Below, piece after piece: positions 22,866-34,304 of a DNA stretch of 64,000 nt. A model generated the notes under the pieces. It made no database searches and was not told the origin of the DNA. It saw nothing but the letters and a program-made list of their open reading frames with translations. The translations under genes and the position numbers were made by a program. Source of the stretch: Collybia mongolica (lineage: Eukaryota; Basidiomycota; Agaricomycetes; Agaricales; Clitocybaceae); the NCBI GenBank assembly GCA_013420905.1, contig JAAXNY010000001.1:7378001-7442000 (forward strand), given 5' to 3'. Every line of letters starts with the position of its first letter. Within the stretch, counting starts at the first letter, position 1.

Positions 22866-24164
22866 TTATCCTTCTCTCCGTGGCCGTTTTCTACTTGATG
22901 ATACCTGCGTCGTACTGTGATCGTGCTCTACTGCCGACAACAGACTTGTGGCCTTGTCCCCCGAGTCAATCCCTGTGATTATAGGAGGGTCAGCATTGAG
23001 CGTGCTTGATGGGTTGTACCATGTCTGATTGGGCGCAAAGTGTTGCAATATATTCTAAAGAAAACAACAACGATCCTGAAGATGCGTCGTATCATCGCTA
23101 ATCCAAAACATACCGGAGAATTTCCGCCATCCGCATCATATGCCCAAGAAAAATCGATATCCTCGCCACTCCCTTGCGCATAGAACGGCCCTCCAACAGT
23201 GGTATTTGAATGGCCAGTGATTTCTGTAGAGGTTGAAGATATCATTATCTTATCAAACCTCATCGTGCCGTTTGCCAAACAGTCAAGAAGAAGCTGGTTT
23301 TGACCAGCCCTCAAGGTCGATGGATTCTGGGCTGGGATTGTTGACGGCCATCCAATTAAGCGAACACCGTATATGTCCAACTTATCTGGGCTAGTCCACT
23401 TCATTTCAGCATTGCGGATGCCACTCGCAAGCCTATGAGTCGACAGATGTTTAACTTTCCACACGACGAGATATAGGGAAAGGGATACCTCAGTGCCTTC
23501 CGTACGCTCTCATATAGTTCATTTTTCAGGGATTTTGCTGGGGGATGTTTGGTTGGGACTGAACTAGATCGACTTGATGAACCATCATCGCGAGGGACGG
23601 AGGCCGCGCGGCTAGCATCTTGTTCACGTAGACAGTATGCCCTAAAAGCTTTGGCACCAGACTCTCCCCCGCCCCTTAACCCCCTCCAAAATTCTCGACC
23701 CGTGACAGACCCCCCAAGAAAGCCTCCGTCATCAGGGTTATTCAAATCCACGGCCAAAAGAAAGGATTGGATGCCTGCTGTTTCATACAAGGATTCGAGG
23801 ATACGGGAGGTATCACAAAGAAGGGATCGTGCTGTTATAAATACAGTCATAAGAGTGGCGACGGGCTACTACATGTTTGTCGCCCAGACCTTTAGCAGCG
23901 ACATGCACCGTAGAACTGCCTATAGGGGGAGGGGATTGGAAGAGGTATCTGGAATGCCACTCTGCGACGTATTGTCGTGTCTATAATTTCATGGTTAGAT
24001 ATTAGACGAAAGTGAGCAGTCAGTCGGTTAACCTCTTCAAATGGACGGTACTCTCTCTCTGCGAATGCCTTGATGTCAGCGAGGCACTTGTCCATGAACG
24101 TGTCCAGTCGTTCCAGAAAAAGCGCATCAGGGGGTTCCGCGCTCCGTCCACTGAACTCATACAT
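22866..24164 (-). CDS. Unrecognised fungal protein with basic nuclear-type tail
   Basis: The likely CDS is complement(join(22866..23054, 23114..23432, 23489..23831, 23890..23980, 24033..24164)), 357 residues. All joins keep frame and have GT/AG ends. The N-terminal part (MYEFSGRSAEPPDALFLERL..) is helical and acidic. The middle has a Gly-rich block (NNPDDGGFLGG.VTGREFWRGLRGG) and a serine run. The C-terminus ends SSSRKRPRREG, which resembles a nuclear localisation signal. I do not recognise a named family. It shares a 211-base divergent promoter region with the Acl4 gene. Confidence 0.65.
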
Positions 24165-24375
24165 GCTAGAAGGACCGGGGGAAAAGACGATTTTGTAAAA
24201 AAATCTTACTGTAGGTGACAGTGAAGGTTACAGTAAGCCGCTCCGTTCAATTCGACAAGGTATAAGATCCTACAATTGCAAAGCTAAGGTTGGCGATCCA
24301 GCCAGGTGACATTATAAGCCATCATGTGATCACTAAAAATTCTAGACTCATTGAAGTCGAGGTTGCCTTTGAACA

Positions 24376-25744
24376 ATGGGGCGAACAAGAACCAAGAAGA
24401 AAGCGGCTTCAAAGGCGACAGATCCCCCGCTTCAACATGCGGTGTCCTCAAAAACACCGTCGATACAGTCGCTACTGGAGAAGGCGCAATCTCTGATCAT
24501 CGAGTGCAATTACGATCTCGCCCAGCGCTTCATCCAGCGAATTCTCGAACAACAACCCGGAAATTCACAGGCGAAAGAGATGCTCGGAGTAGCCTTGTTG
24601 GAGGCTGGAGATATTAACGGCGCCAAAGAGGTTAGCAGAGCTTCATGTCAATAACCTAATGCTATTCTCGATTTAGATTTTAAAAATCTTGTAGGCATTT
24701 CTATCTCTACTTCCACCCAACCTTGATGCACCGTCACCTCCACCACCATCAGCACATTTGTATCTTGCGCAAATCAGTGACGACGATCCGCGATTAGCAC
24801 TCCAGCATTATCAAGCTGCTATCGATATATTATCTGCCCAGCTGAAAGGAAAAGAACGTGCTACTGATGAAAACGGAAAAAGCGATGAGGCTGAATTGAA
24901 GACAAACGTCGTCCGAGCCCTTGTAGGTCAGGTCGAAATTTGGATGGATCCCTCATATGATCTATGGTGCGAATTTGTCTTTCACGTACGAAGTAAAGTA
25001 TTTCATGTTGTTACTAGTTTCGAACCAAATGCAGAGAAGACTTGTGAAGATCTTCTCACTCTCGCGCTGCAAACAGTTCCTGGAAACCCAGAAGCTTTGC
25101 AAGCGCTGTCGTCTGTACGGATGTCCCAGCAAAGACCAGATGATGCAAAAGAATGTCTAGAAAAAGCGTGGTCAGCATGGAAGGACATGGATCCAAGTTT
25201 GTCCTCCCCCTACGTGCCCCTTCCAATACATTTTGAAATTATCTCAAGATGACCCCAACATGCCCCCAATACCTTCTCGATTATCACTGGTCAAGCTTTT
25301 TATCGAACTGTCGTTATTCACGCCTGCACTCTTAGTGCTGCATGGTATAATGGCGTCAGACGACCAGGAAGTTGAAGCTTGGTACCTTGAGGGGTGGTGT
25401 TTCTTCCTCATGTCGGAACAAGCGCAAGAAAATGGTGGGGCGCTGGACGAATTGACATGGCAAGAGCTAGCGAAAGATGCCAGAGATTGTTTAGAGACCT
25501 GTCAAGTCGTGCGTTTACTTCAGTTTCAGATTTTGTCTTTCTGTTGTTAAAAGGTGTGGACTAGTTGCATCGAAATGAAGAACACCCCGATCTCCCCTTG
25601 CTTGAGCATGTCGAAGAGCTTATAGCTAAGCTAGACAGTCTTGGTATTGCGTCATCTCCGGTGGAGGAAGGGGAGGAAGGGGAGAGTGATTGGGAGGACT
25701 TCGAGGGTAGCGAAGATAGTGATGGGGATGTTGAGATGATATAG
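24376..25744 (+). CDS. ACL4: Acl4-like dedicated chaperone of ribosomal protein Rpl4
   Basis: The likely CDS is join(24376..24630, 24695..24966, 25018..25196, 25249..25505, 25565..25744), 380 residues, close to the 387 of the yeast protein. The N-terminus is basic (MGRTRTKKKAASK). TPR-type helical pairs follow: LIIECNYDLAQRFIQRIL, NSQAKEMLGVALLEAGDINGAKE, TVPGNPEALQALSSVRMSQQR and AWYLEGWCFFLMSE. The tail is strongly acidic (EEGEEGESDWEDFEGSEDSD), the feature that shields the basic extension of Rpl4. Acl4 binds nascent Rpl4 and escorts it to pre-60S particles. The first ATG after the divergent promoter is used as the start. Confidence 0.85.
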
Positions 25745-26067
25745 CCGAGTTTGCAGCTTTGGTCCATGCGATTTTGAATACCTCGGAAAAGTAACGTAAT
25801 GGTTGGTAGATAAAGGCCACAAATGAGTCTTTCAAGTCTTGCAAGTTCTCAGTATGTTAACTGAACGGGGTGATTTGGTTGTGTTTCGTAGCTGACACTA
25901 AAACGCACCGAACCGTGCCTAACTCTCTCCCTCGACCGTACTAATAAAAGTCACAAGCGAAATGAGCTTCCAGTGACACCTTGTTTTTCCTTTATTTCTC
26001 CGCGTGGAACTTATTCATTCTCGTGGTTTCACTTCCTTTTCCTCGAGCCCTTTACGACACGTGCAAG
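25745..26067. other. Intergenic region before the PfkB-type gene
   Basis: About 320 bases contain the presumed promoter of the downstream gene. No RNA gene or other feature was recognised. Confidence 0.5.
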
Positions 26068-27849
26068 ATGGCCAAACTACGTCGCGAGACTCAGGAGGTC
26101 GCAGGTTTTGCCCCACACACGAAACCTCTTCGGATCGTTGCTTCTGGCACTCTTTTCCTGACCCATACCCTTTCTCTCCCGTCTCACCCTGCTCCATCGA
26201 CTGCAGTTCGTGCTCATTCTGTGGAAAAGGCCAGGGGTGGTTCAGCTAATACAGTAAGTTCATCTCGCTGATCAGTTTGACTACAACCGAACACATCCTT
26301 TAAGCTTTTATCGCTCTTAGCACAATTTCCTTGCGTTGAATCTGTGCTTGTCGCCCCCCTTGGTGGCAACGATGAGGGACAGATGATTCTGCGCGATCTG
26401 GAGAACGAGGGCGTTATCACGCGATACTGTAAGATCGTGAAAGGCGCCGGCGTTCCAAGTGCTTGGATACTGCATTCAGGTGAGCCTCATTCCGACTGGT
26501 TCTTAAAGGTGCTAAACATTTTCATCTCAGCGGAAAACGACACACGCACCGTAGTAAATCACAACCCTCTTCCTGACATTACGCATGAGGAATTTGTTTG
26601 CTTGCTGGGCCCCCTCCTTGCGCCGGAAAACTACCCTCAGATATCTCCAGTAATCTCACCTGCGACCACTAACCATGTCTTGCCATCATCTTCATACCCA
26701 TCTACATCACCAACACCACGCTCTTCTCAGTCGGGTTCCCATCCTATCCTATCTAATCCCAATAGTCCTGCTCCATTTGACTGGCTCCATTTCGAGGGAA
26801 GGTCAGTCAAAACGACATTGAACAACATAACCGGCCTGGATGGTTTAGCCCGAGAACGAAAGTGGCGAAGTTATTGTGTTTTCAGCGTTGATGTCGGCCG
26901 CAAAGGCAGGCAAGGTGTGGAAGCGGTGTGAATTCTTCATTTTCTGTATACATGAGGGCACGGCACTGATTTGGATTATTAACTAAGCTGATTCCACATG
27001 CAGACGTTATATTCCTCAACAAACACTATGCTCAAACGAACTCTCCACACTATGCTACAACTCCGCGCACCTTTCTTTTATCACTCACGTCCATCGCTCC
27101 TCCACACGCACTGCTTGTCGCGCACTGGGGGTCAGAGGGAGCTGCCGTTTTATCACTCCCCACTAAGGAATATTTCCAGAGTTCTGGGTGGGTGGAAGAG
27201 CAGCCCGTCCCCCTTACCAACCCTGGCCTAGGAAATGATTCAAGGGGCACCGGTAACATCACAGAGGTGCGTTCGGTGAGAAGTGGTAGCGACTTCTGGG
27301 CAGATGGGCGGAGTCGCACCCCGTCGACCAGTGCATGGTTCTCTGAAGACAGTCAGTATTTGTCAGATGCAGGAAATCATAGTGGTCTTGGACATGGGTC
27401 GGGCTCGCGGATACGGTCGCGTTCTCGCGGGCGGCCGGATGGACGAAGTAGTCGATATACCACAGAGGAAGATGATGACAACGACTCACAGGGCACAGAA
27501 GTACCTGGCGGGGATAACGAAGATGATGGAGTCGTAGATGAGGTAGGAGGGCAAGACGCCTTCATAGCGGGTATGATTTATGCCTTAAGTCGGCGGATCG
27601 CACCTGGATCTCCTTACACACCATCATGGACTGATGAAGACGCTAATGTTAACTCGGCCGAATCTGACAGAGGTCGTTGGCGGTTGGATGAATGTCTTCG
27701 GTGAACAATCATTTTTCATGCCCACTTCAATTTTTTTTCGCTTACACAGAGTCAGATTTGCGACTGAGCTTGCTGGAAGGAAAGCTCGACGCCGACATTG
27801 GGATGGATTGGCAGACGAGATGACCAGGGCAGGGTGGTTTGACAACTGA
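26068..27849 (+). CDS. PfkB/ribokinase-family sugar kinase with long acidic insert
   Basis: The likely CDS is join(26068..26253, 26305..26479, 26531..26925, 26988..27700, 27750..27849), 522 residues. Family blocks appear in order: the N-terminal strand RIVASGTLFLTHTLSL, the RGGSANT sugar-binding segment, LGGNDEGQ, and the ADVIFLNKHYA segment. The C-terminal nucleotide/catalytic block is GGQDAFIAGMIYAL. The usual catalytic signature is GAGDxF, so the Asp is kept but the preceding residues differ. It resembles fungal ketohexokinase-like proteins. Between the AHWGSEGA block and the catalytic block is an insert of about 120 residues rich in Ser, Arg, Gly and Asp (SRSRGRPDGRSS, EEDDDNDSQ). That is much longer than in typical members of about 300-350 residues. 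The substrate is not certain. Confidence 0.8.
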
Positions 27850-29697
27850 AGATAACGAAATTTACGACCCTTACGTTCCGAATAAGCAAGTATAATACTC
27901 TATTGTTTAATGACTATGGATAAGCTCCTCTCGGGTCGACATATTCCCGCTACTTTAGTAGTGGGTTTTGGGATGGGCCTTCACTACGAGTGCGGACACA
28001 TGTGACCTAATTGGGAACTCCGCCATATACCCCCCTAAAACTTTATCTTCACGTGTTTCCCCCTTTCTTATTCACTCATGCAAATGAATTCATTACCAGC
28101 TTCAACCACTATGATTTTAGTTACAGCAGTTTTCAAATGGAATGGCACTTGCGTGAAGATGTCATGAGTTAACAAAATGACATAAACCCTTTTTTGGGAC
28201 CCCCATAAACATGCATAACCTCACAGGAGTATATGCCAATAGCAGGCAATTATCAATGAATATGGCTCCCTAACCAGATACCCAACACTCTCCAAAAAAG
28301 GCCACGACATTTGTGAAATCGTGACATCAAAGAATTTTCATGCAAGTGCCAGTCTGTTCGAAACCTGCTGTAACAGGCAAGCTGTGCTGGCTTCTTTTGT
28401 GCCAGACCTGGCACAGAACCAGGTCATTGAGCATAACTATGTCTATCCCTAACAATAATTGTGTGAGATTGGGAAATTGCTTGCATCAGACACACTGGCT
28501 AAACAATTCAAAATGGTTGTTCAAGACCATTAATTTGAGAGATTGTTGACTGCAGTAATGTTTTAGTGAAGCAAATACATAACATAAACTTCTAAGGTGT
28601 CCCGAGAGCCATGCAATAATGGTGAAATCGGAAAAGTAGCGGGCTTTGCGGCGTCAGCGCGCTGGTGGGGTTATGAGAGTATTAAAAATAGAACGTTGAA
28701 AGATTCATGTGTGTGTGTTAACGTGACTTATAATAAGCCTACCCTAAACTGTAGAGTATAGGAAACGACTCACTACTGTTGAGTCCTTTGGTCTTGGTCT
28801 CCCAACCCCAGTGGTTTCATGTACGTTCAAGGCGTGTTACTTGCCTTGTGATTGAGCTCAACTCTCCTATCTAGTGTATTTTGATTCCATTGTTAACTCT
28901 CGCACTCGCTGTCAGCTGGCATATCCTCGTGAAAAACATGCAATGAAGCCGGTCGTCAATGCCAACGTGTCAGCCTCCATCGATTTCGACTCACGCGTCG
29001 TTGTGAGTGGATACTGGAACCACTGATCCCTATTACATGAAGGTATGCCTATACCCAGATAAATTGATGTTACAGTCTTTAACTTTTTCCTTAGATCAGC
29101 ATTTGCCACAAAAAATAATAAAACAACGATGGATACGCAGCTCACGTTTGCCCTTCGATGCGTCCTGAACTTTCAGGCCATATACTTAGGTGTGTTTATT
29201 GTTACCTTTAACTTGTGCCATTACTCATTAAATAATAGTTACAGTCCACAACCAACAAATCTAGGCTATGGATGGCAATGTTTATACATTCCTCAAGGCC
29301 ACCTAATTTCCCTTTTCACTTAAACAACTGTGATGGAGGTTTCGTGGATGTATTGCCAACTGTGTTCGCTTTTGTGTAAGTATTGTTGACCGTCGATTCA
29401 AATTAAATACTCCAGGTCATTTATTTCTTAAGTCATGTATACCTACTGTCAATACAAGGTTGACTTCTGGAACTTCATCATTCGTTTAAGCCATGATCAT
29501 GAGTGTTTGGAGCTCCAACGTTCAACATTCAGTCCAACTTACTCGAGTAGATAAAGTGATCTACATAGGCGGTCTAATCTGACGCGTGTTTGGCACAAGC
29601 GTCCGAAGACGCTGGCAAACTTATAATTCCCGTCTTGATTATTTTTTCTAGTCCTGGCCCAGCCTATTCACTTCCTACTGTCCACCTGATCCATCCA
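27850..29697. other. 1.8-kb AT-rich intergenic region
   Basis: No gene is supported. An 18-base perfect palindrome (TGTGCCAG-AC-CTGGCACA) lies at 28398-28415, within sequence that repeats GTGCCAG and CTGTGCTGG words. This could be a small transposon remnant. Short frames at 28340 and 29129 have no domain. Confidence 0.45.
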
Positions 29698-31162
29698 ATG
29701 CTTTGTTTTCGTCAGTCAATTTCACGGAACCTACAACAATATTTATGCCGCAACGTTGGTACGACACATTCTTTCAATTTCCTCTGCCGTGGTCTGGCAA
29801 CAGCTCCGTCTCCACCAAGTCAAAGCCAAAGCCCTACCAACTCACACTCTGACTCTCTCAAGCCAAAGCCGAAGGCTATCACTCCTCTTAGACGTTCCGC
29901 CTCCGCTTCCATACCCATCCGCTCGAACCCAACTCCAACACGAGGAGACATTCAGACGGTGTTTACACTCGCTACAGCTGAACAATACCTTCTCTCGCGA
30001 CTCCGTGCACATCCAGACCTCCCTGCTCGTTCGCAGACCCTCCATGAATCTTGGTGGATCCCAAAGTGGGGAAGAAAAGACAAAGAAGGCGAAATATTTG
30101 TTTTTGCCAATGGGAGCTTTGTGTGTTGGGGTCTTGATGAGAACGAAGCCAAACGGTTCGCTGTCGAAGTCATCGACCGTGCGCCTGGGATAGAGGTGGC
30201 TCCCCTTAAGGAGGCAGAGACGGAAGAGCTTGAATTTGTAATTGATCCTATCGAGTTGGGTGGTGCGTATTGCTTGTGCGGATGGCGTCTAATTCAGAAT
30301 TTTGTGTGTTCAGGAACACGAGGCTTCAAGGTGATCTTATAATTCTCGGTGCCACATCACCGTTAAGCTCTGCGCAATCATTACCCACCAATCTCCCACC
30401 TATGGCCCTACCTGAGGCGACCTTACTCGCTCGATATGCCTATTCACAGGCCCTGTCACGTTCGACTACACTTTCTGCTATCGAAGTTTCTTTGGATGAT
30501 TACTTGACTTCTATGGCGCGTCTACCACACACCCTGTCTAAAACTGGAAAGCCTGGCATGGGAAGGACGGCTCTTATTAAGAAATTAGGGGAACTTATGA
30601 AGTTTAGGCAAGGACTCAATCTAAACCGCGAAAATTTCAGCGATGTTCCCGACTTTTATTGGGCGGAGCCGGAACTGGAGCGTACGTCCGCCCTCTCATT
30701 GCACGCCTTTAAAATTAAGCCTGCACAATAGGTTACTTCCAATCTATGTCCGATGCTCTTGAGGTTAAACAGCGTACTACATCTGTTAATGATAAAATCA
30801 CATATGCGGCAGAAGTGAAATACTTTCAACTTACAATGCGCAGTTGACACTAACGAGCTTCTGCATAGGCTCAATCAATGCTTAGACAACTCCTTACAGA
30901 GGTATTATTTTGTTCTCTTGCATTATGACATTTCTGATTTTGTTCCTCTGCCAGTCATCTACGCATTCCATGGAACTGGTCATTATCGCTCTTATTGCCG
31001 TGGAAGTTGTTATTGTGCGGCGCATTTTTTACTTGTTATTCAGCCTCAATAAACCGCCACTAATCACAATTACAGGCCCTTATTAGAGATGGTCCTGAGC
31101 TTTGGCAGATGCTTGTTGGATCAGAGGACGCCAAAGCTGTTCATGAGGAGAAATTGGCATAA
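29698..31162 (+). CDS. RMND1/Mrx10-like DUF155 mitochondrial membrane protein
   Basis: The likely CDS is join(29698..30266, 30314..30681, 30732..30814, 30869..30901, 30955..31014, 31076..31162), 399 residues. The first 80 residues are rich in Arg and Ser (MLCFRQSISRNLQQYLCRN), consistent with a mitochondrial presequence. DUF155 blocks follow: EIFVFANGSFVCWGLDENEAKRF, LSVSLDDYL-type and LMKFRQGLNLN segments, and FYWAEPELE. The C-terminal helices include MELVIIALIAVEVVIALI, the membrane anchor. Human RMND1 and yeast Mrx10 support mitochondrial translation at the inner membrane. Exon 4 is only 33 bases. All introns are about 45-60 bases. Confidence 0.85.
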
Positions 31163-31994
31163 TCAATGTCAAGGATACTTACGTCGTCGGAACAATCCCC
31201 CCCTCATTTATAACACCAAAATCTACCGACTATTCGTTGATAACCAGCGTGCTACTTCAAGATAGAACCTTTTTAACGCGGACACGATACAAGAGGCTGG
31301 TCACTTACATATTGTATATCAAAATAAAGCCAGAAACGACCAAGTGACGGACACTGCACTCCCCCTTCCTTACCCTGAGCTCACTAATGTCGTGTAGGAA
31401 TGGTGTCTGATCTATCTTGGGAGAAAGTCCCGCCCACCCAAATACCAGAAAAATATTGATCACCTGCTGATGCAGTGTGATCTGATAAATAGCAGAAGAG
31501 GTTTTTTATATGCCATTGAATGTCTGGAGAGACTCCAAGTTCCGTCCAGAATATCAACGCACCTACGAGTGGGCGCATTAGAAGAGATCACAGACTGCTA
31601 GTTGGGCAAGAACAAAAAAGGTATACAAGAACAGAGACCGCGTTGGTGAAACAGCAATTATGCATTAGGAAGTTTAAGTCGACATTGCGGAGGTGAGGGA
31701 CAAGCTGAGGAGAGTCACCTCATCCTGTTTAGTGAGTAGACATTCGGTACTAAGAGAGCGTCAGTTAGATGTAGACTTGATTATGGACAAGCCCTTGTGA
31801 GGTAACCTCCACCAAGCAGTATCAAGATTCATAAAATCCTTACATGCTGTATAAGTGGAGATCTAATAGCTTCCCATCATATAATTCAGAACCGTGGGCG
31901 TGATTCCCTACGATAAATCGACAAATTGACATTACAATGTAGAAAATGTACAATGAGTTGCAAGAGTCCATTAAGACATTGGAAGTCGTAATGG
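31163..31994. other. Intergenic region between convergent genes
   Basis: This region lies between the ends of the DUF155 gene and the minus-strand GPI gene. No domain-bearing frame, RNA gene or repeat was recognised. Confidence 0.5.
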
Positions 31995-33109
31995 TCATCC
32001 GAAGAAAGCAAACAACGCCGCAATGACAGCAAGACTGCCGTTAACTCCGGCAGTATTAGCTGACGACTGACTGGTGGTTGCAGGTGTTGAAGCAGTGCCA
32101 TTTCCAGTTGCCGAAATTGAAGACCTGGGAGAGCAAACGACGGTGAGAAAAAATGAACGCGAAACAGAACCTGAAACTGACGAAGTATTGGGTGCCGTCA
32201 ATGTATTGCTAGTCGTGGTGGAAGGTGTGACAGAAACAGAGGTTTCTGCAGTGCCTGTGCTCACCGCTGTGCTTGAGGCAAGTACTGTGCTAGTCGTAGT
32301 TGCGTTTGTTCCAGAAGCGGTGACCGAGCCAGTAGCCCCAGTCAAAGTCAATCCCGATGTTGTTATTGCTGTTGGAGCTGACAAAGTGGAAGTAGAAGAC
32401 CCTGATCCTCCTGACGAATCAACGCAACTAGTGTCGGCTGAATAGAATTGCTATTAACGAAATCCTATCTGGGTAAAAATCAACTTACTGCCTGCATTGA
32501 CTGTGAAAGCACCAGACCAAGCATTATCCTGGGAACTGTCACGCAAATTTAACATGACAGAAGTTCCTGAAAGTTCTTGATAAGAAAGTATCGCAATGTT
32601 TCGTAATGTTGAACTCACCGCTGTGGACGTTCACAGTCCAAGTAGTTGAGAGTCCACTGTGTTCTCCGAGATCACGAAGGACAGTTGAATTAGGTTGTTG
32701 GCCGGGGATGATTCTAATAGTCAATGGTCGACGATAAGCAACGCCGTCCCAGCATGAAAGACTGGTGCAAACCTCTATTTCAAGGGAAAGATAAAAATAG
32801 CATCACTATTTATAAAACATCTAAAACGGATAAAGCCACGAACCAAGTGGTAGGGGGCTATTAACGATGAGATTGAAATCGAGCCGCGGGAAGAGATGCA
32901 ACACATACCTCTGCCTCCTGTCCATGTTACTCGAAGTGGGCTGCATGTTGTGGCTGATGGGCTGGATGCAAGCGTTATCATGTGGAGGTCCCAACCTAGC
33001 GAAACAAGGTGGCATCTCAGACGTACGGTGTATGTATGATAAATTGGGCAACACTTTGACTAGCAAATAAAGCCATGGTCAAAAGGGAGCTGAAAAATAG
33101 AGGGTTCAT
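31995..33109 (-). CDS. Ser/Thr-rich GPI-anchored secreted protein (paralogue A, with 2-nt exon)
   Basis: The likely CDS is complement(join(31995..32437, 32489..32566, 32619..32713, 32773..32774, 32844..32857, 32909..32961, 33027..33109)), 255 residues. A signal peptide (MNPLFFSSLLTMALFASQSVAQ) is followed by a beta-sandwich-like N-domain: TPPSATTCSPLRVTWTGG, APYHL, IIPGQQPNSTVLRDLG, TSVMLNLRDSS and FTVNAG. A Ser/Thr-rich stalk and a hydrophobic tail (GVNGSLAVIAALFAFFG) then suggest a GPI anchor. It is clearly paralogous to the gene at 45975-46999. Exons 2-6 have the same lengths in both genes (53, 14, 2, 95, 78). Without the 2-nt exon AG at 32773-32774 the frame fails. A role in the wall or extracellular matrix is likely but not shown. 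Confidence 0.8.
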
Positions 33110-34304
33110 GATGTGGATAGAACTTCAATTCCGTTAGGGGTGTTCGTGAAAAAAAAAAATAACGAAGTGGCTGGAAACAACGAATGACCCTTTTTAACGT
33201 TTTAATATTCCCTTTGACATCGTGGAACTGGCAGGGTTGCATCATGCATGGGCATGGCGCCGAGTGCCACGAAGGGATGACACTAATGATGATGCCGGCT
33301 CAGCGACGGCAGGTGGAGGCGTGTTCGATGGACATCCTGAATGTTGATTAGAAGATCAAGCCATGCTGGCACAGAAGTCGAAATACAAAGGGACAAATAC
33401 ATATTCGAGAGCGAACCGACGAACGTTGCTACTCACAAATTTAAATACTATTTTATATGGTTTCTATGTCGAATGTCGAGACTATAAATTCGGGGGGAGG
33501 AGCATAGGTTCCATCTTTGTCTCTTGGCAACAATTAAATTTGGAGCATGAAATGCACCCGCCTGACGTGAGAAAATGACGTCAGGCCATGCAAACGACAC
33601 GCCATCGCCGACTTGGATGAAATCTCAAACATTACGGTGGCTATATGCAGAGCTTTCTTTGTTCCTTCATGTATTGCAGTGCATGAAAACACGTTCTAGG
33701 GGCGTGAATTCGTTTGAGCCTACCACCCTCAATATCATAACGAGTTTTCATGACCTCGAGGACCTAAGGCCTCTCGAGTTCGAATAGAACTAGGTATCGA
33801 GGTACTTGAACCTAGCATACTACCATGTCTACGAATCCTGACCCAGAAGCGCTTCGCTCGCCCTGATGTGCTTGGGAGGGTTCAACGTTAGCTCTGAAAG
33901 GAAGAATTCTGTGTCATCGACATGTCAAACGTTTCGACTATCAGATTTGGTCTAAATGTGATAGGATTCTCATCAGTCAACGAAAATGATTATGCCAAGG
34001 GCCAACCCTATCTCATCTTAATTAAACGGATGACAATAAGTAGTATTTGAGACTGATGAAGTTTGGCCATATTTCCGCGTACTATCCACCATCTCTAAGG
34101 CCTGAGCACTGAGCGCCGAGCAGTTGCCTTTCCTCGATGTTTGATCGCACTGAAATTTGATGGCTACCGTCGTCCACAAAACTTCGTGTTCAGGATGGGC
34201 TGGACTCGGAACGGTAAAGTAGTGTTGTTGTCGTGTGTAATTATACTCTAATCAACAAAGCAATTCCGGGTCAAATCCATTGATGACCTTTGCACCGTTC
34301 CATT
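33110..34304. other. 1.2-kb intergenic region (divergent promoters)
   Basis: This region lies between the starts of the minus-strand GPI gene and the plus-strand RhoGEF gene. It contains an 11-A run near 33149. Short frames lack domains. No tRNA-like structure was recognised. Confidence 0.5.
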
